Numbered from the stretch's first letter, positions 5,402-11,521 are shown. The stretch: 19,920 bases of DNA from JAWABC01 sp043810595 (GCA_043810595.1 JBDRNX010000035.1:1-19920); one strand, 5' to 3'. A program made the numbers and translations. The notes: generated by a model from the sequence alone, not told the origin.

Positions 5402-5797
5402 ATGTGGGAAGTAGTAACATCAGTAAAAAGACTTGAAAGAATGCTAGACAAAGCAATAGGAATTCTCTACACAAAAACAGGAGGGGGATGCCACAACTAC
5501 GGAGAAAAATCAAGGCTGGGAGACTTTAAAATGGAAAGTATGAACGGATTTGGAAGCCCCCTAGGCATCATATACCTGCCAAGCGAGGAAGAGCAGGAAA
5601 AATGGGGATACAAAAACAAGGTCCTGGCAACAATAAACGTCAAAGAGGGAACCTACACAAGAACATGGGACAACACATATGATGAAGGTAAATTCAAAAC
5701 GCCCTTCATAGTTATGCACGACACGGACATGATAATGCAAAAACTTGGGCTGCGACCAAAGCAAGAATCTAACCCTTATTCTTCCTGCAAACAATAA
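5402..5797 (+). CDS. Unknown 131-aa protein, paralogue of the 4287-4748 product
   Basis: Not recognised as a known family. It shares with the 4287-4748 protein a GI.Y.PSEE..EK..Y segment and a common tail (MQKLGLRPK). It is otherwise distinct: a Gly/Cys-rich GGGCHNYGEKSRLGDF segment and a Trp-Asp-Asn turn (RTWDNTYDEGKF) are not present in the partner. A TATA-like CTTAAATAAAA at 5367-5377 is about 29 bases before the ATG. The gene overlaps the convergent fibrillarin gene by 29 bases, so the last ~10 codons (ESNPYSSCKQ) may be a run-on past the ancestral end at GLRPK. Function unknown. Confidence 0.75.
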   Translation: MWEVVTSVKRLERMLDKAIGILYTKTGGGCHNYGEKSRLGDFKMESMNGFGSPLGIIYLPSEEEQEKWGYKNKVLATINVKEGTYTRTWDNTYDEGKFKTPFIVMHDTDMIMQKLGLRPKQESNPYSSCKQ

Positions 5798-6296
5798 AAT
5801 AATGCTCCTTGTGATAGGGAGAAAGGTCAACGTAATCAACAACCTCAAGGAACGTCCTCAACTCATCAAGAACGAGATCACAAACAAGCGCCTTATCCTT
5901 AACAACGTCAATACTCTTACACTTCAAAACAAGAAGGGCATAGCCGTAATCCTTCAAAAACATATCAACGTTCCTCCTCAAAATCTCAACCTGATTCTTC
6001 TGTGCAATGTCCTGGTAGATAACATCAACATCGGGAACAAACCGCTTATACAACTCAGGCTTGCTGGCATCAAAAAGCAGCGGAGCCGTGTTCTCCTCAC
6101 CCTCACAAAACCTAATCAGGTGGGTCATGATAGTGTGAGATATGTCAAGACAGAAAACAAAGCCCTTAGGACCCACCATCTCAGAGACCAGCTTAGCGGT
6201 AGCGCCGTGGGAAGCACCGAGATAAAGAACAACATCCCTCTTCTTTATTGGAATCTTAAGACCATTCTTCTGAGCGGCCAAAAGTTTTGAGATCAT
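5769..6296 (-). CDS. flpA: Fibrillarin-like rRNA/tRNA 2'-O-methyltransferase, N-terminally short
   Basis: This is the catalytic subunit of the box C/D RNP, which methylates the 2'-OH of rRNA/tRNA nucleotides chosen by guide RNAs, using SAM. 175 residues carry the Rossmann methyltransferase core: VVLYLGASHGATAKLV (SAM loop, residues 22-37), FCLDIS (48-53), APLLFDASKP, VDVIYQDIAQKNQ (Asp96), VLKCKSID (Lys125, corresponding to the family's K-A-R-S-I-D) and EHYFIV (His165). Typical archaeal fibrillarins are about 230 residues. Here the ~50-residue N-terminal beta domain is absent, and the start at 6296 is fixed by a TATA element ~27 bases upstream, with no further coding sequence before the tRNA gene. 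The Nop5 gene is also short. Confidence 0.93.
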   Translation of the reverse strand: MISKLLAAQKNGLKIPIKKRDVVLYLGASHGATAKLVSEMVGPKGFVFCLDISHTIMTHLIRFCEGEENTAPLLFDASKPELYKRFVPDVDVIYQDIAQKNQVEILRRNVDMFLKDYGYALLVLKCKSIDVVKDKALVCDLVLDELRTFLEVVDYVDLSPYHKEHYFIVCRKNKG

Positions 6297-6318
6297 AAGA
6301 AAAAATGGAATAGTAAGG

Positions 6319-6327
6319 TATAAAAAG
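6319..6327. promoter_or_regulatory. TATA element between flpA and tRNA-Pro, possibly bidirectional
   Basis: TATAAAAAG lies about 27 bases before flpA ATG 6296 on the minus strand and about 26-34 bases before the first tRNA nucleotide (6353) on the plus strand. Either one element serves both directions or overlapping elements exist (GATAAAC at ~6327-6333 on the minus strand). Confidence 0.5.
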
Positions 6328-6352
6328 TTTATCTTTAAATGATACCATCAGA

Positions 6353-6462
6353 GGGGCTGTAGTCTAGCTTGGAATTGTATCAAGCCAAACAAAAGATACA
6401 ACAAGGGACATGATCCTTGCTTGGGGTGCAAGGGGTCGCAGGTTCAAATCCTGCCAGCCCCA
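6353..6462 (+). tRNA. tRNA-Pro(GGG) with a D-loop intron
   Basis: Acceptor GGGGCTG (6353-6359) pairs perfectly with CAGCCCC (6455-6461), and the discriminator is A6462. The T-arm GCAGG-TTCAAAT-CCTGC and the anticodon arm CTTGC-TTGGGGT-GCAAG (anticodon GGG, 6423-6425) are perfect. The variable region is GGGTC. The D-arm GTCTAGCTTGG...CATGAT is interrupted by 34 extra bases. Removing 6374-6407 yields a normal 76-nt tRNA with A14, G15, G18, G19 and A21 in place. CCA is not encoded directly after A6462 (a T intervenes). It is followed after 17 bases by the PHP gene, so the two may share a transcript. Confidence 0.93.
6374..6407 (+). other. tRNA intron in the D-loop (bulge-helix-bulge)
   Basis: The 5' exon CTTG (6368-6371) pairs with intron CAAG (6402-6405) as a 4-bp central helix. 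The bulges GAA (6372-6374) and GGA (6406-6408) lie on opposite strands, and TTGTATC (6375-6381) pairs with GATACAA (6395-6401) as the inner helix. Cleavage after the second base of each bulge gives the 34-nt intron. The outer helix is weak: only G6367-C6409 before the D-stem mismatches. This is the relaxed BHB form known for non-canonical archaeal introns. Confidence 0.82.
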
Positions 6463-6479
6463 TCCAAGGTTCTAAAAAA

Positions 6480-7307
6480 ATGGCAAAAACAGCAGAAATA
6501 GAACTACACGCACACCCATACTTCAACAAATACGGACTGGAAGAAATAGTCAAAGCCATGGAAGAAAATGAAATAGACATCATAGCACTGGAATACCTCA
6601 ACGGAGAAGCCTTCATGGACGTGAAAAAACACGCCAGAAACTTAAGAAACAAGGGCTACAAAGCGGAAATAGATGAGCTGGCAGTAAGAATAGAGAAAGA
6701 CGACCAACAATTCTACATACTCAGGGCAGCAGAGCTGTCGACCAGAGAGAAATTCCACCTCCTCACAATAGGCTACGACAACATAAACCGAAAACAAACA
6801 ATTAGGGAAATGATAGAGGCAGCACTAAACCAAGAAGCGCTGGTAATATTCGACCACCCATACGTGAACAGCAAATTCGTCGGCAAAGAAATAACGTGGC
6901 AGGAAGAAAAAGAAATGACAAGGATATGCAGGGAATACACAGGCAGCATAGCACTGGAATGGAACGGATACTGCATACCCTGGCTGAGAAAACTGCTCGG
7001 CGGAAGAGATGTCAACAGTGACGTAGTAAGATTATCACAAGTTCTAGCAAGGGACTACAACGTGCCAATCGTAACCAGCACAGACGTACATGCAAGAAGC
7101 AAGCAAGCGCTAAAAGCGATAGGAACCAGCAGGATAAAATCAGAAGTGGACACAACATCAGGCAGGGCAATAATCAGCTCATTAAAACAAAACATATTCT
7201 CAGGAAAACATGAAAAGACATACAAAACAGTACCACTAAAACACTTCATACCATACTTCGCAATACCATACGTATTTGAAAAATTCTTTGAAAGGCCGAG
7301 AGGCTAA
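6480..7307 (+). CDS. PHP-domain metal-dependent phosphoesterase
   Basis: 275 residues from ATG 6480; the longer in-frame version from 6417 would run through the tRNA gene and is rejected. PHP metal-binding motifs appear in order: H10-A-H12 near the N-terminus (IELHAHPY), AAELST around Glu85, IFDHPY with Asp125 and His126, and IVTSTDVHA with Asp202 and His204. Relatives hydrolyse phosphoesters such as 3',5'-bisphosphates or small nucleic-acid ends; the substrate here is unknown. The region between the third and fourth motifs (GSIALEWNGYC) corresponds to the usual IEVFN-type strand. It begins 17 bases after the tRNA, with no separate TATA box seen, and ends in a 4-base overlap with the convergent 7304-7903 gene. 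Confidence 0.85.
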   Translation: MAKTAEIELHAHPYFNKYGLEEIVKAMEENEIDIIALEYLNGEAFMDVKKHARNLRNKGYKAEIDELAVRIEKDDQQFYILRAAELSTREKFHLLTIGYDNINRKQTIREMIEAALNQEALVIFDHPYVNSKFVGKEITWQEEKEMTRICREYTGSIALEWNGYCIPWLRKLLGGRDVNSDVVRLSQVLARDYNVPIVTSTDVHARSKQALKAIGTSRIKSEVDTTSGRAIISSLKQNIFSGKHEKTYKTVPLKHFIPYFAIPYVFEKFFERPRG

Positions 7308-7903
7308 TGCCTAATCCTTGATTTCAAAGTCTTAACCAAATTCACACCCTCAGAACCAAAAGAATTTGCAACGGCATTAAGAAAATCCGGATTCTCAAGC
7401 TGCCTGCAAAAAGACTGATCCTCAAGCACAGCATCAAGAGGACGAACCTTAGCGGTAGCATAGATTTCATCCACTTTGCTGACAAGGGTGCTTATGGTAT
7501 TGTTTACCTCGCTGCCGAACCAACTTCCGTCTTTAGAAAGACTGCAGGGGTAACAAGTGGCAACAGCCTCACCCTTGAAATAAAGAATCTTGTTCATACC
7601 CATACTCCTGAACTTGTAACCATCCTTCTTTGCAACGGCCTCCAACCCAGCAAGATCCCTAATCTGAGCCAGGTCATGTATCCTCGGATGAACATTAAGT
7701 TCGAGAGGAATTAAACCCCTGACAGAAATAGACTGCCTACCTAGAAATCTCAAAACCACAAAATTACTGTCACAGTTATCTGCACAGAAGTAAGAAGCAT
7801 CATTTTCCTTACCGCACTCCCCAGGCTTCTGCCTAACATAAATGCTAACAAATGAACCGTTCAAATAACGTACTGCATCCACCTTCCTACCAAGTATTTC
7901 CAT
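7304..7903 (-). CDS. Unknown 199-aa protein co-transcribed with nop5
   Basis: No family recognised. The N-terminal half looks beta-rich (MEILGRKVDAVRYLNGSFVS, FVVLRFLGRQSISVRGLIP) and carries Cys as CGKEN, YFCADNC and, later, CYPC, which could form a zinc site. The C-terminal third is helical (NTISTLVSKVDEIYATAKV onward). It begins 23 bases after the Nop5 stop on the same strand, so it is probably in the nop5 operon and might serve in C/D RNP or rRNA metabolism; this is context only. Its stop overlaps that of the PHP gene by 4 bases. The codon pattern (T/G-rich) matches other native minus-strand genes. Confidence 0.75.
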   Translation of the reverse strand: MEILGRKVDAVRYLNGSFVSIYVRQKPGECGKENDASYFCADNCDSNFVVLRFLGRQSISVRGLIPLELNVHPRIHDLAQIRDLAGLEAVAKKDGYKFRSMGMNKILYFKGEAVATCYPCSLSKDGSWFGSEVNNTISTLVSKVDEIYATAKVRPLDAVLEDQSFCRQLENPDFLNAVANSFGSEGVNLVKTLKSRIRH

Positions 7904-7926
7904 TCTCCTGCCGAATAAGGACTACT

Positions 7927-8493
7927 TTATAAAGCTTTGCCATAAAAATCCTGCCTGGCAGCGATAGCAATCCTAGAAGCAAGATGCCTGGCAGCCTTAC
8001 CCTTGTCCGGAGAATTCAAAACAGAACCGTGAAAATAGATGACGCCAAACTTGGGAGGCCTGGAACCAGTCTTAAGATGACGGAACAAGGCTTTTTCTGC
8101 TCCCAAAACCTGAATCTTAGAAGACGGCATCCTGGCCAACTTCTCCAAGCTGCCAGAAGCAGCAATCAAGCGAGCACCGATAACATGGGAAGCGACAGAA
8201 GTGAGATGAGGGCAACGATGCCTCATAAGAGAAATAAGATAAGCATCAAGCTTTTTCTGAAAACCCCTCAGAGAGACCAACTGCCTCTCAAAATCAGAAA
8301 GAACCTTATCCCTCTTCTTGTAAGAATAAAAAACAGACCAGTCATCAAACCTCGAACCAAGCACCTTAACAACCCTTGAAACCTCGTCGAGGGATTTAAC
8401 AACCCTGATTATGAGGGAATCATCAGGTAAGCAGGAAAGCTTCCTCTTAACATCCGAAATGCACAGCTTCCTCAAATCCTTCAAGCTCGGCAT
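7927..8493 (-). CDS. nop5: Nop5/Nop56-family C/D RNP scaffold, N-terminally reduced
   Basis: Scaffold of the box C/D methylation RNP, normally bridging fibrillarin to L7Ae and the guide RNA. 188 residues. A charged helical segment (about 35-90) corresponds to part of the coiled coil. The Nop domain follows from ~95: PHLTSVASHVIGARLIAASG, LARMPSSKIQVLGAEKA, LFRHLKTGSRPPKFGVIYFH and ASRIAIAARQDFYG. The GAEKALFRHLKTG block is diagnostic. Archaeal Nop5 is usually about 350-420 residues, and the N-terminal fibrillarin-binding domain is missing here. Start 8493 is favoured over 8517 because a TATA-like CTTTAAATGAT lies ~26 bases upstream, leaving no room for a longer N-terminus. Confidence 0.93.
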   Translation of the reverse strand: MPSLKDLRKLCISDVKRKLSCLPDDSLIIRVVKSLDEVSRVVKVLGSRFDDWSVFYSYKKRDKVLSDFERQLVSLRGFQKKLDAYLISLMRHRCPHLTSVASHVIGARLIAASGSLEKLARMPSSKIQVLGAEKALFRHLKTGSRPPKFGVIYFHGSVLNSPDKGKAARHLASRIAIAARQDFYGKAL

Positions 8494-8513
8494 GAAAATA
8501 GAAAGGTAAAAAA

Positions 8514-8524
8514 TCATTTAAAGC
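8514..8524 (-). promoter_or_regulatory. TATA box for the nop5 operon
   Basis: GCTTTAAATGA on the minus strand is centred ~26 bases before ATG 8493, indicating a leaderless mRNA. It overlaps the first codons of the alternative longer start at 8517, which argues against that start. Confidence 0.55.
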
Positions 8525-8588
8525 TTTCTATAATCCCGAAAAGATAAATATTTAAATTACAACACCATAAAAAAGGCAGGGGATTATC

Positions 8589-9119
8589 ATGAAAACAGGA
8601 GTAAAGATATACGAAGTCATGACAACAAAACCGGTAACGGTAAGCCAAGACACTAAAATCATAGACTGCGCAAAAAAAATGAAAGAACACCAGATAGGAA
8701 GCCTGCTGGTAAAGGAAGGAAAGATGGTCGTAGGCATAATCACAGAAGATGACTTCGTAAGAAAAGTAGTAGCGGAAAACATAGACCTGGAAACCCCGGT
8801 AAAAGAAGTCATGATAAAAAAAGTCATAACCATACAGTCAAACAAAGACATCTACGAAGCAATAAAGATTATGGCAAAAGAAGGAATAAAACAGCTGCCC
8901 GTCACAGAAGAGGGAAAGCTGATGGGAATGCTCACTTGGAAAGACATACTGACAGTACAGCCACAACTCTTCGACGTGTTCATAGAAAAAGCACACGTAA
9001 ACGAACAAACCGAAGAGAGGGAAGGCACGGTGGGCAGATGCGAGATGTGCAGCAACCTAACAGAACTCAGGGAAGTGGAAGGGAAACTGATCTGCAAATC
9101 CTGCGAAAAAGGACTCTAA
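8589..9119 (+). CDS. CBS-domain pair protein with C-terminal zinc ribbon
   Basis: 176 residues. CBS1 spans about residues 8-57 (YEVMTTKPVTVSQDTKIID, then IGSLLVKEGKMVVGIITEDD) and CBS2 about 70-122 (VKEVMIKKVITIQSNKDIYE, then IKQLPVTEEGKLMGMLTWKD). Such pairs bind adenosine nucleotides or SAM as energy/ligand sensors. After a linker there is a CxxC...CxxC zinc ribbon at Cys151, 154, 169 and 172, a combination common in archaea. An SD-like GGGGATTATC precedes the ATG, and a TATA-like region (AAATATTTAAATT) lies at about 8546-8557. It appears monocistronic. The regulated partner is unknown. Confidence 0.9.
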   Translation: MKTGVKIYEVMTTKPVTVSQDTKIIDCAKKMKEHQIGSLLVKEGKMVVGIITEDDFVRKVVAENIDLETPVKEVMIKKVITIQSNKDIYEAIKIMAKEGIKQLPVTEEGKLMGMLTWKDILTVQPQLFDVFIEKAHVNEQTEEREGTVGRCEMCSNLTELREVEGKLICKSCEKGL

Positions 9120-9124
9120 TACAA

Positions 9125-9139
9125 TATAAAAATTTTATA
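9125..9139 (+). promoter_or_regulatory. TATA box for the hydrolase pseudogene
   Basis: TATAAAAATTTTATA is a near-palindromic AT stretch about 25 bases before ATG 9153. It supports 9153 as the original start, as a leaderless transcript. Confidence 0.5.
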
Positions 9140-9152
9140 GCTTATTAGGAAG

Positions 9153-9750
9153 ATGATAACAGAAGACAAAGAACAAATGAAATGTATCATTATTCATGGT
9201 TGTCCTTCAAATGTAGAGAAAGCAATGAGCCCTGAAACCAGGACTTACGATAAACACTGGATCCCTTGGATTAAAAGAGAACTCTCTTCAAAAGGCATAG
9301 AGGTAGAAACTCCTCTTATGCCAGAACCCTGGAAACCTGATTATAACAAATTCAAGGAAGAGTTTGAAAAGCGCGAAGTCACAGAGAATACAACTCTAAT
9401 AGGGCACAGTTGTGGAGGTGCATTCTTAGTTAAATGGTTAGGAGAAACAAAGAAAAGAATTAACAAATTGATATTAGTAGCTCCTTGGAAGATTCCTGAT
9501 AAAAATGATGAGTTTAGAAAAGCATTTTATGAATATCCGATAGATAAAACAATCAAATCAAGAGTAAAGGAAATAGTAATGTTTACAGCAGATAATGAAG
9601 AGGAAGATGGTAAAAAGAGCTTAGAGATATTTCATAATGCATTAGGAGGAAGAGTAATTGAACTTAAAGGACGGACATTATACTCACGGAGATATGGGAA
9701 CAGAAGAGTTTCCTGAGCTGTTAGAAGCCGTTATAGGACACAAAGAATAA
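9153..9750 (+). pseudogene. RBBP9/YdeN-type alpha/beta serine hydrolase, frameshifted near the C-terminus
   Basis: The intact frame shows KCIIIHGCPSN (oxyanion-loop region), WIPWIKRELSSKGIEVETP, the nucleophile elbow LIGHSCGGAF with Ser86, and LILVAPWKIPD, all typical of the small RBBP9/YdeN hydrolase family. The frame then ends early at 9716 with an unrelated tail (RTLYSRRYGNRRVS). Shifting by one base near 9669-9674 (one extra base in GGACGG) restores GHYTHGDMGTEEFPELLEAV, with the catalytic His at 9676-9678, and a natural stop at 9748-9750. So the catalytic His is cut off in the assembled sequence, through either real decay or a one-base sequencing error. Codons are T-rich (ATT, GTT, GAT), unlike most plus-strand neighbours, suggesting recent acquisition. 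Confidence 0.85.
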
Positions 9751-9771
9751 CCTTAAAACCAATTAAAAATT

Positions 9772-9815
9772 TCGTATTTGGTGAAGTGGTCAACGCACTG
9801 GATTGCTAATATAGG
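9772..9815 (+). pseudogene. tRNA 5'-half-like sequence (Ser GCT type), degenerate
   Basis: GGTGAAGTGGTCAACGCA folds as a D-arm (GTG...CGC with A14, G15, G18G19 and A21), followed by CTGGA and the 7-base loop TTGCTAA (anticodon GCT). The 3' anticodon strand is decayed (TATAG in place of TCCAG). No T-arm or acceptor complement follows, so this is not a functional tRNA as it stands. A hairpin GTTACA-AAAG-TGTAAC (9815-9830) comes directly after. The stretch 9831-10009 is AT-rich, with no gene seen. Confidence 0.5.
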
Positions 9816-9979
9816 TTACAAAAGTGTAACAGTTAGTAAAAATCTCTCAGTCTAATTAGAAATTCTAGGAAAATTTTAATTGAAATTTATCCAATTTTTA
9901 CTTAAATAATGGTATTTTAAGTCTTGAGATAACTTTTTAAATAAGGCATTTTCTCCTCCCTATTTAAGCATTTAGTAAG

Positions 9980-9989
9980 GCTTAAAAGT
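9980..9989 (+). promoter_or_regulatory. TATA box for the GH130 gene
   Basis: GCTTAAAAGT is centred about 26 bases before ATG 10010, giving a leaderless mRNA. The rest of the 259-base gap between the hydrolase and this gene is AT-rich, with an imperfect palindrome at about 9867-9891 (GGAAAATTTTAATTGAAATT then TATCC). Confidence 0.5.
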
Positions 9990-10009
9990 GATAATTTCAT
10001 GAGCTTTTC

Positions 10010-11140
10010 ATGTCTCATAAAAGAATTATATTAAAACCTGAAGACAGAGTGGATGAACCACCCTCCAATTTAAACATAGTTGGGTGTTTCAAAAGAGTTG
10101 GAATTCTGAATCCTGCTGTTGTTCAAAGAGATAACAAAATAGAATTGTTATCAAGATTAATTTATGAAGACTATAAGGGATTAAATTCTTGTATTATTAG
10201 AAATCAAGCAATCTTAGAAGGAGAACATATTAGGATTAAAAAAGACAAAAGAGGGTATCCCTTAGAAGAGTTAGTTTTCCAACCAGAAGGCCCTTATGGA
10301 GAAAGAGGTATTGAAGATGCTAGATTGATTAAATTAAACGTCGAAGACCCTATTCATGGATTTGTTGTTCATCATAATGGTCAAGAATATGGGGATGTTA
10401 GAACAGAATATTTAAGAACAAAAGAAAATGATCCAACAACACTTTTGTCATGGGATAGATTTGGGATTTATTTTCCAAATATTGGATTAGAAGAAGCTAT
10501 TGAAACAGTTTCTAGTAAGATTCATAAACAAAGATGGGAAACAGAAGATAATTGTAGATTGGGAAGAAAAACTCAGAGTAATCCTCCTTCAAGTCCTTTC
10601 TTGAAAACAAAAGATTGTTGTTTATGGCCAAGGAAAATAGTTAAAGAGGGCCAGGAACATTATGGAGTCATTGTAAGATTATTACCTGATATGCAAATTG
10701 TATATGTTAGGGATTTTAAAGAACTTGCAAAATATGAATTTTGGCAAGGTATTATGAAAAATATAGAAGATTATATTTTGTTAGGAATTGAAAACTATTG
10801 GGAAAATAGCCATATAGGTTTAGCAGGCCCCCCTTTTGAAATAAATGAAGGGATTTTAATTCCTTATCATGGAGCAATTATGAAACCTGAAAGAGATTAT
10901 AAGTTTGGATTAGCATTAGCAGATCCTAATGATCCTCAAAAAATTTTAGCAAGAACAAAAGAACCAATCTTAGTTACAACAGAACCTTGGGAAACAAATG
11001 GAGTCGTTTCAGGAAAAGTTGTATTTCCAACAGGGCATGCAATTAAAGAGGGAATTATACACTGGTTTTATGGCGCAGGAGATAGATATGTTGCACACAC
11101 TACAACAACTGAAAAAGAAATATTAGGTAGTTTGTTTTGA
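10010..11140 (+). CDS. GH130-family glycoside phosphorylase (beta-mannoside type)
   Basis: 376 residues forming the five-bladed propeller of GH130 enzymes, which split beta-mannosides with phosphate to give mannose-1-phosphate. Recognisable elements are VGILNPAVVQRDNKIELLSR near the N-terminus, GIEDARLIKL (Asp103 matches the family's proposed general acid), CCLWPRKIVKEG, IGLAGPPFEINEGILIPYHG, FGLALADPNDPQKILARTKE and IIHWFYGAGDRYVA at the C-terminus. No signal peptide is present, so it acts in the cytoplasm. The donor sugar cannot be decided by eye. The gene uses T-rich codons (ATT, GTT, TTA, GAT) unlike native plus-strand genes and is bracketed by two tRNA 5'-half-like sequences, both signs of transfer. 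Confidence 0.85.
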   Translation: MSHKRIILKPEDRVDEPPSNLNIVGCFKRVGILNPAVVQRDNKIELLSRLIYEDYKGLNSCIIRNQAILEGEHIRIKKDKRGYPLEELVFQPEGPYGERGIEDARLIKLNVEDPIHGFVVHHNGQEYGDVRTEYLRTKENDPTTLLSWDRFGIYFPNIGLEEAIETVSSKIHKQRWETEDNCRLGRKTQSNPPSSPFLKTKDCCLWPRKIVKEGQEHYGVIVRLLPDMQIVYVRDFKELAKYEFWQGIMKNIEDYILLGIENYWENSHIGLAGPPFEINEGILIPYHGAIMKPERDYKFGLALADPNDPQKILARTKEPILVTTEPWETNGVVSGKVVFPTGHAIKEGIIHWFYGAGDRYVAHTTTTEKEILGSLF

Positions 11141-11197
11141 AATAAAAATCTTTCACAACACAAACCTTTAAATTCTTAAAATAATCTATAATTTCAT

Positions 11198-11234
11198 GCC
11201 CACGTCGCATAGTGGTATTGCACCAGATTGCTAA
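11198..11234 (+). pseudogene. tRNA 5' half with GCT anticodon loop, no 3' half found
   Basis: GCCCACG would be the 5' acceptor strand. T8 and C9 follow, then a D-arm GCAT-AGTGGTAT-TGC with G10-C25, C11-G24 and A12-T23, and A14, G15, G18G19 and A21 in place. CCAGA with loop TTGCTAA follows (anticodon GCT, tRNA-Ser). The expected TCTGG, T-arm and CGTGGGC do not follow and are not seen elsewhere in the window. CTTT-CTG-AAAG forms a small hairpin just after. The sequence is far better preserved than the 9772 copy, so a split or intron-disrupted tRNA is possible as well as a truncated one. The stop codon of the minus-strand 11231-11521 gene lies in its anticodon loop. Confidence 0.55.
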
Positions 11235-11521
11235 CCTCTTTCTGAAAGAAGTACTGAAACAAGGAAGAAGATAGAAGAGATAGGCAGAACAACAACAACA
11301 GCAGAAAAGTCAACAGCCGCAGCGCTCATGTTGTAAACAGCCATCAAAGAAGAAACTATGCCCAGAAGGAAATAAACCATCACGAAAAAAATCCCGGAAA
11401 GAACAGCGTTAATCATAGGATGGTACTTGCTTTCCTCATGATTCTTAAAGCTCAAAAAAAACACCATTACAAAAAGAAGGAAAACAAGACTAACAACATC
11501 AGCCCAGAAAAAAACATTCAC
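11231..11521 (-). CDS. Small three-helix membrane protein, 96 aa
   Basis: Not recognised. It has three predicted transmembrane segments: about residues 4-25 (VVSLVFLLFVMVFFLSF), 37-60 (INAVLSGIFFVMVYFLLGIV) and 71-92 (FSAVVVVLPISSIFFLVSVL), with a short charged cytoplasmic or external loop (KNHEESKYHP) after the first. Its ATG overlaps the stop of the coiled-coil gene by 4 bases (ATGA type), so the two are translationally coupled and may form one membrane complex. The C-terminal codons run into the tRNA-like fragment at 11198-11234, hinting that the original 3' end may have been altered by the rearrangement there. Confidence 0.72.
   Translation of the reverse strand: MNVFFWADVVSLVFLLFVMVFFLSFKNHEESKYHPMINAVLSGIFFVMVYFLLGIVSSLMAVYNMSAAAVDFSAVVVVLPISSIFFLVSVLLSERG

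Noticed and set aside
5745..6290. 181-codon plus-strand frame opposite flpA
   Set aside because: Antisense shadow of fibrillarin, with no recognisable domain and overlapping the 3' end of the 5402 gene.
6463..6466. Genome-encoded CCA tail of tRNA-Pro
   Set aside because: A T lies between the discriminator A6462 and CCA, so the match is chance and CCA must be added enzymatically.
6417..6479. Upstream extension of the PHP gene (MLGVQGVAGSNPASP...)
   Set aside because: It is translated tRNA sequence; the true N-terminus with the HAH motif begins at 6480.
7984..8379. 131-codon plus-strand frame opposite nop5
   Set aside because: Basic, compositionally odd translation over the conserved Nop domain; a shadow frame.
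9772..9870. A complete tRNA-Ser gene
   Set aside because: The D-arm and anticodon loop are present, but the 3' anticodon strand is mutated and no T-arm or acceptor complement follows. Listed only as a fragment.
9867..9891. Imperfect palindrome GGAAAATTTTAATTGAAATT...TATCC as an IS terminal repeat or origin
   Set aside because: It is almost pure A/T, imperfect and without a partner copy or transposase, so it is not reported as a mobile element.
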